A stretch of DNA of 17,908 bases, taken from NCBI GenBank assembly GCA_964610165.1, contig CAZSUZ010000025.1, positions 1-17,908 on the forward strand, in the 5' to 3' direction. The DNA comes from MFZZ01 sp964610165. GTDB lineage: Bacteria > Patescibacteriota > Microgenomatia > UBA1406 > GWC2-37-13. Within the stretch, counting starts at the first letter, position 1. Every line of letters starts with the position of its first letter. Shown here piece by piece: positions 1 to 6,534 of the stretch. Below the pieces are notes generated by a model. It made no database searches, was not told where the DNA came from, and worked only from the letters and a program-made list of their open reading frames with translations. A program made the translations under genes and the position numbers.

Positions 1-377
1 CCAATCGTATCACCATATTTAACAACATGTGTTACACCTGTAATTGGTGGAATTACAATTATCGAGTCAACAATTAAGTCATCAGATGTAAGATTATTTG
101 CCCAACGAATTGTATCAGGAGAAACTTTAAATTCTTCCGCAATAGATACTAATGTATCTTCTGGCTGCACTCTGTATGTAATATTTCCTTGTCGTGCAGG
201 ATGTTCATTCTGGATACGTTCACGAAAAGCTAAATTTCTTATTTGTTCGCGAGCAGTTTTTATTGATAACGACCAAATATACATTGCTAATAAAAAAATA
301 AGAGGTAAATAGAGTAAGTACGTAAGGTGAAAATAGTTATGAACATGTGGCTTTTTTAGTTTTTTCTTTCGCATCAT
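1..377 (-). CDS. LysM-domain membrane-anchored envelope protein (3' end outside window)
   Basis: Partial gene of 125 codons that continues past the left edge. It starts with a double ATG (377 or 374); 377 is preferred because it fits the promoter spacing. A basic N-terminus (MMRKKKLKK) is followed by a hydrophobic segment at about residues 18-37, a signal anchor. Residues 66-110 form a LysM domain: it opens ITYRVQPEDTLVSIAEEF, then has the SPDTIRWANNL helix and ends with an IIVIPP strand. A second LysM begins at the cut edge (THVVKYGDTI). LysM domains bind peptidoglycan glycans, so this is a wall-facing protein. In related bacteria such proteins often end in an M23 endopeptidase domain, but that part is not visible here. 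It is divergent from the peptidase gene at 444 and shares its promoter region. Confidence 0.85.
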   Translation of the reverse strand, partial: MMRKKKLKKPHVHNYFHLTYLLYLPLIFLLAMYIWSLSIKTAREQIRNLAFRERIQNEHPARQGNITYRVQPEDTLVSIAEEFKVSPDTIRWANNLTSDDLIVDSIIVIPPITGVTHVVKYGDTI

Positions 378-384
378 ACTATTT

Positions 385-413
385 ACTATAACTTTTACAA
401 CTTCTCTTGTCAA
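385..413 (-). promoter_or_regulatory. Promoter for the LysM gene, predicted leaderless
   Basis: On the minus strand, TTGACA (413-408), a 17-base spacer and TATAGT (390-385) form a near-consensus sigma70-type promoter. Only seven bases (384-378) separate the -10 from the ATG at 377, so transcription would begin at or within a base of the start codon. No ribosome binding site can fit. The -35 overlaps that of the divergent peptidase promoter. Confidence 0.75.
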
Positions 414-436
414 AGGTAGCTCATTCCAAGTACAAT
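407..436 (+). promoter_or_regulatory. Promoter for the peptidase/mutY-like operon, predicted leaderless
   Basis: TTGTCA (407-412), an 18-base spacer and TACAAT (431-436) precede the ATG at 444 by seven bases. This is the same -10-to-ATG distance as on the opposite strand. The spacing argues that translation starts at 444, because the ATG at 438 lies only one base after the -10 and would be upstream of the transcription start. The -35 shares its bases with the minus-strand TTGACA, so the two polymerases would compete for one site. Confidence 0.65.
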
Positions 437-443
437 AATGGTT

Positions 444-1250
444 ATGCAACGATTACTATTCTGGAGTCTTATATTTGTTTTAATAATTGGTCTTGTGTAT
501 TCATTATTATTTGGATCTCTACTTTTTTTAAATCCAATTAAACTTGGTCTACGCTCAAAAAAATTACCAAACGCAACAATTTACACAAGTAATATTTATG
601 AATTAAATCCGATATACGATTATGTGAATGAACATATGATTGAGGCGGAAATGCTTTATCAGCTTAAATATAATCAAAAGGTGCAAATCTATGTTGCAAC
701 ATCTACAGATGAATTTAAACGTTGGATTCCGCCATGGATTAATGGCAATGTTGGTGGCATTTCTTTATATGTAGGTAATGCTATTTTTATAAATCCTGAA
801 CCAATACGGAAAAACAATTACAGTGAAGAAGAATTTATTAAGCATGAATTAATTCATAATTTAATAGCACAAAATAGTGCATTACTTAATAATTTTGTAT
901 TTGATTCACATGAATGGATGAATGAAGGAACAGCAATGTATTTTGGTGGACCAAATTATATGAACGAAAATGAATTTAGGACAATGATGCGAAATGCCAC
1001 GTTAATTCATGATGATAAATCTTCTAAATTATTTTCAAATTTAGAAGATAAAGATTATAAATTTAAAATGTCAATTTATAAATATTTTATTGCATTCTTA
1101 ATTACTGAATATGGTGATACACGATTTACAAATTATATGAATCAATATATAAATTCACCAAATAATTATAAAATTCTTTTTTATGAAGTATATAATAAGC
1201 CAATAAAGTTAGTTATTGAAGAATTTAAAAAGACATACGGAGCAAAATGA
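444..1250 (+). CDS. Membrane-anchored zinc metallopeptidase (gluzincin, peptidase MA-like)
   Basis: 268 residues from ATG 444 (an ATG at 438 in the same frame is less likely from promoter spacing). The N-terminus is one hydrophobic segment (about residues 3-29) and acts as a membrane anchor, leaving the rest most likely outside. Residues 134-138 read HELIH, the HExxH zinc site with catalytic E135. E161 in HEWMNEGTAMYFGG is the probable third zinc ligand, which is the gluzincin layout seen in peptidase-MA-like domains. The substrate is unknown. The stop overlaps the start of the mutY-like gene (ATGA), so the two are co-transcribed and probably translationally coupled. It could be a fold-only homologue, but all three zinc ligands and the catalytic Glu are present. 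Confidence 0.8.
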   Translation: MQRLLFWSLIFVLIIGLVYSLLFGSLLFLNPIKLGLRSKKLPNATIYTSNIYELNPIYDYVNEHMIEAEMLYQLKYNQKVQIYVATSTDEFKRWIPPWINGNVGGISLYVGNAIFINPEPIRKNNYSEEEFIKHELIHNLIAQNSALLNNFVFDSHEWMNEGTAMYFGGPNYMNENEFRTMMRNATLIHDDKSSKLFSNLEDKDYKFKMSIYKYFIAFLITEYGDTRFTNYMNQYINSPNNYKILFYEVYNKPIKLVIEEFKKTYGAK

Positions 1251-2047
1251 ATGTAGAAATGTTTAATACTACGTTAAAAGAATTTTATTCAAAAAATAAA
1301 AGAGTTCTTTCATGGAGAGAAATGATTGTACCTTATCATGTAGTTTTAACAGAACTTATGTTACAACAAACACAAGTTCCTCGAGTACAAATAAAATTTC
1401 CAGAATTTGTAGCTACATTTCCTACTTTTCAATCTCTTGCGAACTCTTCTTTAACAGATTTACTTCGTGTATGGCAGGGGATGGGGTATAACAGAAGAGC
1501 TAAGTATTTACGTGAAATTGCAACTATTATTACTGAAAAATATAAAGGAATTGTCCCTAAGGATACAGAAATATTAGATGCAATGCCAGGCATTGGCCCA
1601 GCAACAGCTCGATCAATTGTTACATATATTTATAATCAACCAGAGTTATTTATAGAAACAAATGTCCGGCGAGTATTTATTCATCATTTTTTTGAAGATA
1701 AAACAGATATTCCTGATTCAGCTATTTTACCTATATTAGAAAAAGCTTTGGACAAAAAAAATCCTCGTGAATGGTATTATGCAGTCATGGATTATGGAAC
1801 ATATTTAGGTAAAACAGTTCAAAATCCTAATCGAAAAAGCAAACATTATGCAAAGCAAAGTAAGTTTGAAGGTTCTAGCAGACAAATAAGAGGTGCCATT
1901 TTAAAACAACTTATACATGGTGGTATGAATAGAGAAGTGCTTTTAACATCATTAGGTTTTGAAGAGGAGAAAGTGTATACTGTTTTGCGGGAATTACAGA
2001 GTGAAGGTTTTATAAATGAAAAAATGGGGAAGTATTCTATAAAATAG
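1247..2047 (+). CDS. MutY-like HhH-GPD DNA glycosylase without Fe-S cluster, C-terminal winged helix
   Basis: 266 residues. The N-terminal two-thirds is an HhH-GPD base-excision glycosylase closest to MutY (adenine removal opposite oxidised guanine). TELMLQQTQVPRV (35-47) contains E36, equivalent to the E. coli catalytic Glu37. The helix-hairpin-helix MPGIGPATARSI is at 113-124. The position of the catalytic Asp138 is E137 (FIETNVRRVF). There is no cysteine in the whole protein, so the 4Fe-4S loop is absent. Instead of the NUDIX-like domain that recognises 8-oxoG, residues about 211-266 resemble a winged helix. I recall a related family, often labelled HesB-like, with the NPNRxSxHYxKQSxFEGSxRQxRG stretch, but its substrate is not known to me. 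GGAG at 1239-1242 is one of very few Shine-Dalgarno motifs here. The start overlaps the peptidase stop. Confidence 0.8.
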   Translation: MNVEMFNTTLKEFYSKNKRVLSWREMIVPYHVVLTELMLQQTQVPRVQIKFPEFVATFPTFQSLANSSLTDLLRVWQGMGYNRRAKYLREIATIITEKYKGIVPKDTEILDAMPGIGPATARSIVTYIYNQPELFIETNVRRVFIHHFFEDKTDIPDSAILPILEKALDKKNPREWYYAVMDYGTYLGKTVQNPNRKSKHYAKQSKFEGSSRQIRGAILKQLIHGGMNREVLLTSLGFEEEKVYTVLRELQSEGFINEKMGKYSIK

Positions 2048-2068
2048 TTTTTTGATAACATGTCTCGT

Positions 2069-2098
2069 TTGATATCATTTTATCTTTTTATTTATTAT
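2069..2098 (+). promoter_or_regulatory. Possible promoter for nth
   Basis: TTGATA (2069-2074), an 18-base spacer and TATTAT (2093-2098) lie in the 62-base gap after the mutY-like gene. The predicted transcript would begin about four bases before the ATG at 2110. Several alternative -10-like TA-rich hexamers overlap here, so the exact element is uncertain. No Shine-Dalgarno motif precedes the gene. Confidence 0.35.
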
Positions 2099-2109
2099 TA
2101 TATACACAT

Positions 2110-2760
2110 ATGAAAATGGATATAGAAACAAGAAAAAAACGTGCAGAAATTATTGTTACAACTCTAAAGAAACTGTTTCCAACTACAAAATCGGCTCTGG
2201 AATACTCCAATCCATGGGAATTTTTAGTTTCAGTTATGTTATCTGCGCAATGCACCGATGTTGCAGTTAATAAAGCAACACAAACCTTATTTAAAAAATA
2301 TAAAACAGTAAAAGATTATGTGGATGCAGATCCTGAAGAATTTAATACTTATATTAAAACGATAATTTTTCATAATAATAAAACTAAAAATGTGTTAGCA
2401 ACAGCAAAAATTATTCATGAAACATACAAAGACAAACTTCCACAAACTATGGAAGAAATGTTACAACTACCTGGAGTAGCAAGAAAAACTGCAAATGTTG
2501 TTCTGGGGAATGAATTTGGTGTAATAGAAGGAATTGCTGTGGATACTCATGTACGTCGTTTATCGAATTTATTCGGCTTAACCACAAATGATAATCCAGA
2601 TAAAATTGAAAAAGATCTTATGGAAGTTTTACCTAGAAAAGAGTGGCCAGAATTTACCCTCAGGATGATTGATTACGGAAGAAAGTATTGCCCTGCTAGA
2701 AAACATGATCATGAAGTATGTCCATTAAAAGTAGCACTTGTTGAAAAAGGATTGTTATAA
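2110..2760 (+). CDS. nth: Endonuclease III (bifunctional DNA glycosylase/AP lyase)
   Basis: 216 residues, the usual length for this family. It removes oxidised pyrimidines and nicks at abasic sites in base-excision repair. FLVSVMLSAQCTDVAVN (38-54) is the signature start of the HhH-GPD fold. The HhH is LPGVARKTANVVL (120-132), with lyase nucleophile K126, and D145 lies in VDTHVRRLSNL. The C-terminal Fe-S loop is degenerate: against C-x6-C-x2-C-x5-C the sequence reads C194, H201, C204, L210. Two of four ligands are therefore lost, and a normal 4Fe-4S cluster is unlikely. An ATG at 2116 in the same frame is an alternative start. The 3' end overlaps the convergent phosphoesterase gene by six bases. 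Confidence 0.92.
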   Translation: MKMDIETRKKRAEIIVTTLKKLFPTTKSALEYSNPWEFLVSVMLSAQCTDVAVNKATQTLFKKYKTVKDYVDADPEEFNTYIKTIIFHNNKTKNVLATAKIIHETYKDKLPQTMEEMLQLPGVARKTANVVLGNEFGVIEGIAVDTHVRRLSNLFGLTTNDNPDKIEKDLMEVLPRKEWPEFTLRMIDYGRKYCPARKHDHEVCPLKVALVEKGLL

Positions 2761-3411
2761 ATATTTTTCTTGTTTAGGGTACAGAATACCATTATTGATA
2801 AACATGTATTGTGCAAGTCCATGTTTAATAATACCGGTGTTTATAAATTTATTTTTATGATCTATTTCAGCACAATGAGTATGTCCACATACAAAATATT
2901 CGTTTTCTTTTAATTCAGTTCTGATTTTATCTTTAATTTGTTTATTATAATGGAGAAGTCCTTTTTGATATAATGCTCCCCCAGTTTTTATAATATACCT
3001 CTCTATCTGTTCGGCAATTTGAGTAATTACATTTGGTTTACCAGATATAGCTTGATCTCCATCTTCTAGTGGTACTAACCTATTTCCATGTTCAAAAATA
3101 TATGTTTTATTTTTTAAATGTAGTAAATATTTGTTAGTTTGAAGAGTAGAAAAAAGACCAATATCTTTTGTAGAAAAACGTTCCCTATCATGATTGCCAA
3201 AAATATATACAGCTTGTTTTTGTTTTAACAAGGTAAATAAATTTTTCCAAGGAGAATCTAGGAATTGTTTAAATGAAATAAAATATCCCTCCCAAAAATC
3301 ACCATTAATAATAACTTGATCAGATTTACTAATGATATCTTTTAGGAAATTAAATTTCTTTTCCTCAAAGGGAAGATTTAAGTGTGTGTCAGAGAACACT
3401 AAAATATTCAT
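2755..3411 (-). CDS. Calcineurin-like metallophosphoesterase
   Basis: 218 residues with the full dimetal phosphoesterase motif set: SDTH (D8, H10), GDFWEG (D38), GNHD (N73, H74, D75), an HG motif (EHGN, H108) and GHTH (H177, H179). The layout, with HG near residue 108, recalls the LpxH/COG2908 branch (UDP-diacylglucosamine hydrolase relatives), but nothing around it suggests lipid A synthesis. The substrate is left open. It lies 27 bases after fusA on the same strand with no visible terminator between, so it may be the last gene of the rpoB-fusA transcript. A TATTAA six bases before its ATG could give a near-leaderless start, but no good -35 accompanies it. No Shine-Dalgarno motif is seen. 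Confidence 0.85.
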   Translation of the reverse strand: MNILVFSDTHLNLPFEEKKFNFLKDIISKSDQVIINGDFWEGYFISFKQFLDSPWKNLFTLLKQKQAVYIFGNHDRERFSTKDIGLFSTLQTNKYLLHLKNKTYIFEHGNRLVPLEDGDQAISGKPNVITQIAEQIERYIIKTGGALYQKGLLHYNKQIKDKIRTELKENEYFVCGHTHCAEIDHKNKFINTGIIKHGLAQYMFINNGILYPKQEKYL

Positions 3412-3438
3412 GATAAATTAATACAGCTAAATGTTCGC

Positions 3439-5538
3439 TTAGTTACTTTTGAGTGCTGCAAGAACTCCACCTGGAACTTCTTCATAATGAGATGGTTCCA
3501 TATAGAATACACCACGACCTTCAGTAAGTGATCGAAGAATCGTTGCATATCCGGAAAGTTCAGCAAGCGGTGCGTATGCTTTTATGATAGTAACTCTACT
3601 TTTCTTTTCTGTACCAAGAATTTTACCTCTTCTACTTGAAACGTCTCCTATTGCAGTACCCATAAAATCATCAGGAACTGTAATTTCAAGTTTCATAATA
3701 GGTTCAAGTAATACCATTCCTGCTTTTTTCATACCGTCCTGTAAAGCCATAGATCCTGCAATTTGGAATGCAATATCAGATGAATCTACATCGTGATAAC
3801 TACCATCATAAAGAGTTACTTTTAAGTCTACGATTGGGAATCCAAGAAGGACACCTTTATCCAAAGCTTGTCTAACACCTTTTTCTACTGATGGAATAAA
3901 TTCTGATGGAATAGATCCTCCTTTAACTTGATTAACAAATTGGAATCCTTCACCACGTGCAAGTGGTGCAACTTTAATAAGACAGTGACCATATTGTCCG
4001 TGTCCTCCACTTTGTTTAATATATTTACCTTCTGCATCTGCTTCTTTTGTAATGGTTTCTTTGTATGCAACTTGTGGTTTACCAACATTTGCATCCATAC
4101 CCATTTCTCGTTTCATACGATCAACAAGAATTTCAAGATGAAGTTCTCCCATTCCAGCCATAATTGTTTGGTTGGTTTCATGATTTACTGAAACGCGGAA
4201 TGTTGGATCTTCTTCTGAAAGTCTTTGCAGTGCATAAGATAGTTTTTCTTGATCTGCTTTTGTTTTTGGTTCAATTGCAAGTGAAATAACTGGATCTGGG
4301 AATGAAATTTGTTCCAATACGATTGGATGATTTTCATCAGCAAGAGTATCTCCAGTTTTCGATTCTTTAGGACCAACTAATGCTACAATTTCACCAGCAT
4401 AAGCTTCTGCAATTTCTTCTCTTTGATTTGCATGCATAAGAAGAATACGTGAAACACGTTCTTCACGACCACTATTTACGTTATAAACATAAGAACCAGA
4501 TTTAAGGGTTCCGGAATAAATACGTGTATAAGTAATTTTACCTACATGTGGATCAAGTTGAATTTTGAACGCAAGAGCTGCAAAATGCTCTTTAGGTGTA
4601 AGTTGTCTTGTTAATTTTTCTTCTGGATTTTTTGGATCAACACCAACAATTTCTTTCAAATCAAGTGGTGATGGAAGATAATCTACAATTGCGTCTAAAA
4701 TTGTTTGTACGCATTTATTTCTAAGTGATGTTCCTGCATATACTGGAATTAATTTATATCCAATAACAGATTTACGAAGAGAAGCTTTTAATTCTTCATT
4801 TGAAATTTCTTCACCTGCGAGGAATTTTTCAAGAAGGACATCATCATTTTCAGCAATTTTTTCAATCATGTGTGCGCGTGCTTTTTGTGCTGCAACCATT
4901 AAGTCTGCTGGAATTTCTTCTACATCATATTCAACACCAGATTCATCGCGGCCCCAAACAAGTGCTTTCATTTTGATAAGGTCAATAACACCTTTAAAAT
5001 CTGATTCTTTTCCAAGTGGTAAAACCATAGGAACTGGATTTGCACCAAGTCTTTCTTCAATTTCTCCAACAGTCCCTTCAAAATTTGCTCCTAATTTATC
5101 CATTTTGTTAATAAAACAGATACGTGGTACTTTATATTTATCAGCTTGTCGCCAAACTGTTTCTGATTGACTTTGTACACCCTCTTCTGCATCAAATACA
5201 ACCACTCCTCCATCTAAAACACGAAGTGAGCGTTCTACTTCTGCTGTAAAATCTACGTGGCCTGGAGTATCAATAATGTTAAATCTTACATCGCCCCAAA
5301 AGGTTGTTGTTGCAGCAGAAACGATTGTAATTCCTCGTTCTTTTTCTTGTTCCATCCAGTCCATCTGTGTATCACCATCATCAATATCTCCAATTTTATA
5401 ACTACGACCAGTATAAAAAAGAATTCGTTCAGTTGTTGTAGTTTTTCCTGAATCAATATGAGCGATAATACCGACATTACGGATTTTATCAAGAGGTACA
5501 TTTCTGTTTTTTGTTGCGACAACGTTTTTTTGAGCCAT
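3439..5538 (-). CDS. fusA: Translation elongation factor G
   Basis: 699 residues, full length. EF-G is the GTPase that drives ribosomal translocation and, with RRF, recycling. GTPase motifs are intact: G1 AHIDSGKT (26-33), G2 in RGITIVSAATTTFW (69-81), G3 DTPGH (90-94), G4 NKMD (144-147). The remaining domains continue in order, including the HGQYGH stretch of domain IV and a complete C-terminal domain V. It follows rpsG as in the classical str operon, but after an 84-base gap that contains a terminator-like hairpin. The sequence before the ATG is A/T only apart from one C (AATATCT), with no Shine-Dalgarno motif. No tuf gene follows; a phosphoesterase does. Confidence 0.98.
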   Translation of the reverse strand: MAQKNVVATKNRNVPLDKIRNVGIIAHIDSGKTTTTERILFYTGRSYKIGDIDDGDTQMDWMEQEKERGITIVSAATTTFWGDVRFNIIDTPGHVDFTAEVERSLRVLDGGVVVFDAEEGVQSQSETVWRQADKYKVPRICFINKMDKLGANFEGTVGEIEERLGANPVPMVLPLGKESDFKGVIDLIKMKALVWGRDESGVEYDVEEIPADLMVAAQKARAHMIEKIAENDDVLLEKFLAGEEISNEELKASLRKSVIGYKLIPVYAGTSLRNKCVQTILDAIVDYLPSPLDLKEIVGVDPKNPEEKLTRQLTPKEHFAALAFKIQLDPHVGKITYTRIYSGTLKSGSYVYNVNSGREERVSRILLMHANQREEIAEAYAGEIVALVGPKESKTGDTLADENHPIVLEQISFPDPVISLAIEPKTKADQEKLSYALQRLSEEDPTFRVSVNHETNQTIMAGMGELHLEILVDRMKREMGMDANVGKPQVAYKETITKEADAEGKYIKQSGGHGQYGHCLIKVAPLARGEGFQFVNQVKGGSIPSEFIPSVEKGVRQALDKGVLLGFPIVDLKVTLYDGSYHDVDSSDIAFQIAGSMALQDGMKKAGMVLLEPIMKLEITVPDDFMGTAIGDVSSRRGKILGTEKKSRVTIIKAYAPLAELSGYATILRSLTEGRGVFYMEPSHYEEVPGGVLAALKSN

Positions 5539-5551
5539 AGATATTAAAAAT

Positions 5552-5586
5552 TAAATAAAAAGATCCCAAATACAATCTAGGATCTT
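5552..5586 (-). terminator. Terminator-like or attenuator hairpin between rpsG and fusA
   Basis: On the minus strand, AAGATCC (5586-5580) pairs perfectly with GGATCTT (5566-5560) around a 13-base loop. It is followed by TTTTATTT (5559-5552). The seven-pair stem is modest, with three G-C pairs. It lies between two genes that are normally co-transcribed, so partial termination or an mRNA-processing or stability site is more likely than full termination. Confidence 0.5.
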
Positions 5587-5622
5587 GCGATTTGCTAATG
5601 TTATAAATTAACTAATTTTAGT

Positions 5623-6096
5623 TTACCACTTTAAGTGGGAGAATGCTTTGTTTTGATCGGCAAGTTTTTCTGTCTGTTCTTTCTTAGCAACAGCTTGACC
5701 TTGATTTTTAGCAGCTTCTTTAATTTCGATTGTAAGTTTATCTGCGAATGATCTAAATTCTTTGTTAGAACGAGAACGAGCAGCTTCTAAAATCCAGTTA
5801 AGAGCTAAATAAATTCTTCTTTCACGTCGAATTTCTGTTGGAACAAGATAAGAGGCACCACCAAGTCTTCTTGGTCGAACTTCTTTTTCTGGCATTACAT
5901 TGGTAATAGCCTTATTAAGAGTAAGCAGTGAATCATTTTCTTCTGATTTTAAACTTTCGAGTGCTTGATACACAACTTTTTGAGCTACACTTTTTTTACC
6001 ATCTTCCATAAGATAGTTAACAAGTTTTGCTACTTCGTAACTATCGTAAACTGGATCCATTTTCAATGATGTTGCTTTGTATTGATGTCTTGGCAT
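5623..6096 (-). CDS. rpsG: 30S ribosomal protein S7
   Basis: 157 residues, normal length. S7 binds the 3' major domain of 16S rRNA and nucleates 30S head assembly. Recognisable parts are the start MPRHQYKATSLKMDPVYDS, the central VRPRRLGGASYLVPTEIRRERR stretch split across about residues 77-98, LNWILEAARSRS, and the final AFSHLKW. It lies 18 bases after rpsL in an A/T-only spacer with no Shine-Dalgarno motif. The spacer is too short to hold an obvious S7 autoregulatory target like that known between rpsL and rpsG in E. coli; none is visible. Confidence 0.97.
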   Translation of the reverse strand: MPRHQYKATSLKMDPVYDSYEVAKLVNYLMEDGKKSVAQKVVYQALESLKSEENDSLLTLNKAITNVMPEKEVRPRRLGGASYLVPTEIRRERRIYLALNWILEAARSRSNKEFRSFADKLTIEIKEAAKNQGQAVAKKEQTEKLADQNKAFSHLKW

Positions 6097-6114
6097 AAAT
6101 ATTTATATTATTAA

Positions 6115-6534
6115 TTAGCTTTTTACCTTAGGTTTTTTTGTTCCGTATTTAGAACGAGATGTAACTCTATTGTCTACACCTGCAGTATCAAATTTATTTC
6201 TAACGATATGATACTTTACACCTGGTAAATCTTTTACACGACCTCCACGAATAAGCACAATTGAATGCTCTGCAAGGTTATGTCCAATTCCTTGAATATA
6301 AGCTGTTACTTCCATTCTATTTGAAAGTCTTACTCTAGCAACCTTTCGGAGAGCTGAGTTTGGCTTTTTAGGAGTCATAGTACGTACAATAGTACATACT
6401 CCTCTTTTCATAGGATTATTGGTATCTACATAAGCACGTTTTACAGCATTATAGCTGGCCTTCAGTGCTGACGCTCTGGACTTCTTGTCCTTCTTCAAGC
6501 GTTTTGTCCTCACTAGTTGATTTATTGTTGGCAT
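6115..6534 (-). CDS. rpsL: 30S ribosomal protein S12, with an internal insertion
   Basis: 139 residues. S12 sits at the decoding centre. The start is fixed by the conserved MPTINQLVR. TPKKPNSALRKVARVRLSN and GGRVKDLPGVKYHIVR carry the conserved decoding-loop lysines, where streptomycin-resistance mutations are known in other bacteria. Both loops look wild type. Compared with the E. coli protein, about 14 residues are inserted before KRGVC (the stretch ALKASYNAVKRAYVDTNNPM). I believe some CPR S12 proteins share this, but I cannot check it. The first 86 bases overlap the end of rpoC in another frame. No Shine-Dalgarno motif precedes the ATG. Confidence 0.97.
   Translation of the reverse strand: MPTINQLVRTKRLKKDKKSRASALKASYNAVKRAYVDTNNPMKRGVCTIVRTMTPKKPNSALRKVARVRLSNRMEVTAYIQGIGHNLAEHSIVLIRGGRVKDLPGVKYHIVRNKFDTAGVDNRVTSRSKYGTKKPKVKS

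Noticed and set aside
438..443. ATG at 438 as the start of the metallopeptidase
   Set aside because: It lies one base after the -10 hexamer, upstream of the expected transcription start. The ATG at 444 has the same seven-base distance as the divergent gene.
1846..2061. Open frame of 71 codons on the minus strand at the end of the mutY-like gene
   Set aside because: Antisense to the winged-helix region, with no promoter or homology signal.
2069..2078. TGATATCA palindrome in the mutY-like/nth gap as an operator or terminator
   Set aside because: Only eight bases, AT-rich, with no stem extension and no T-run; expected by chance at this composition.
3584..3796. Open frame of 70 codons on the plus strand inside fusA
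   Set aside because: Antisense shadow of EF-G domain V with no independent support.
4868..5170. Open frame of 100 codons on the plus strand inside fusA
   Set aside because: Antisense shadow of the EF-G G domain, with Ser/Pro-rich composition and no recognisable motif.
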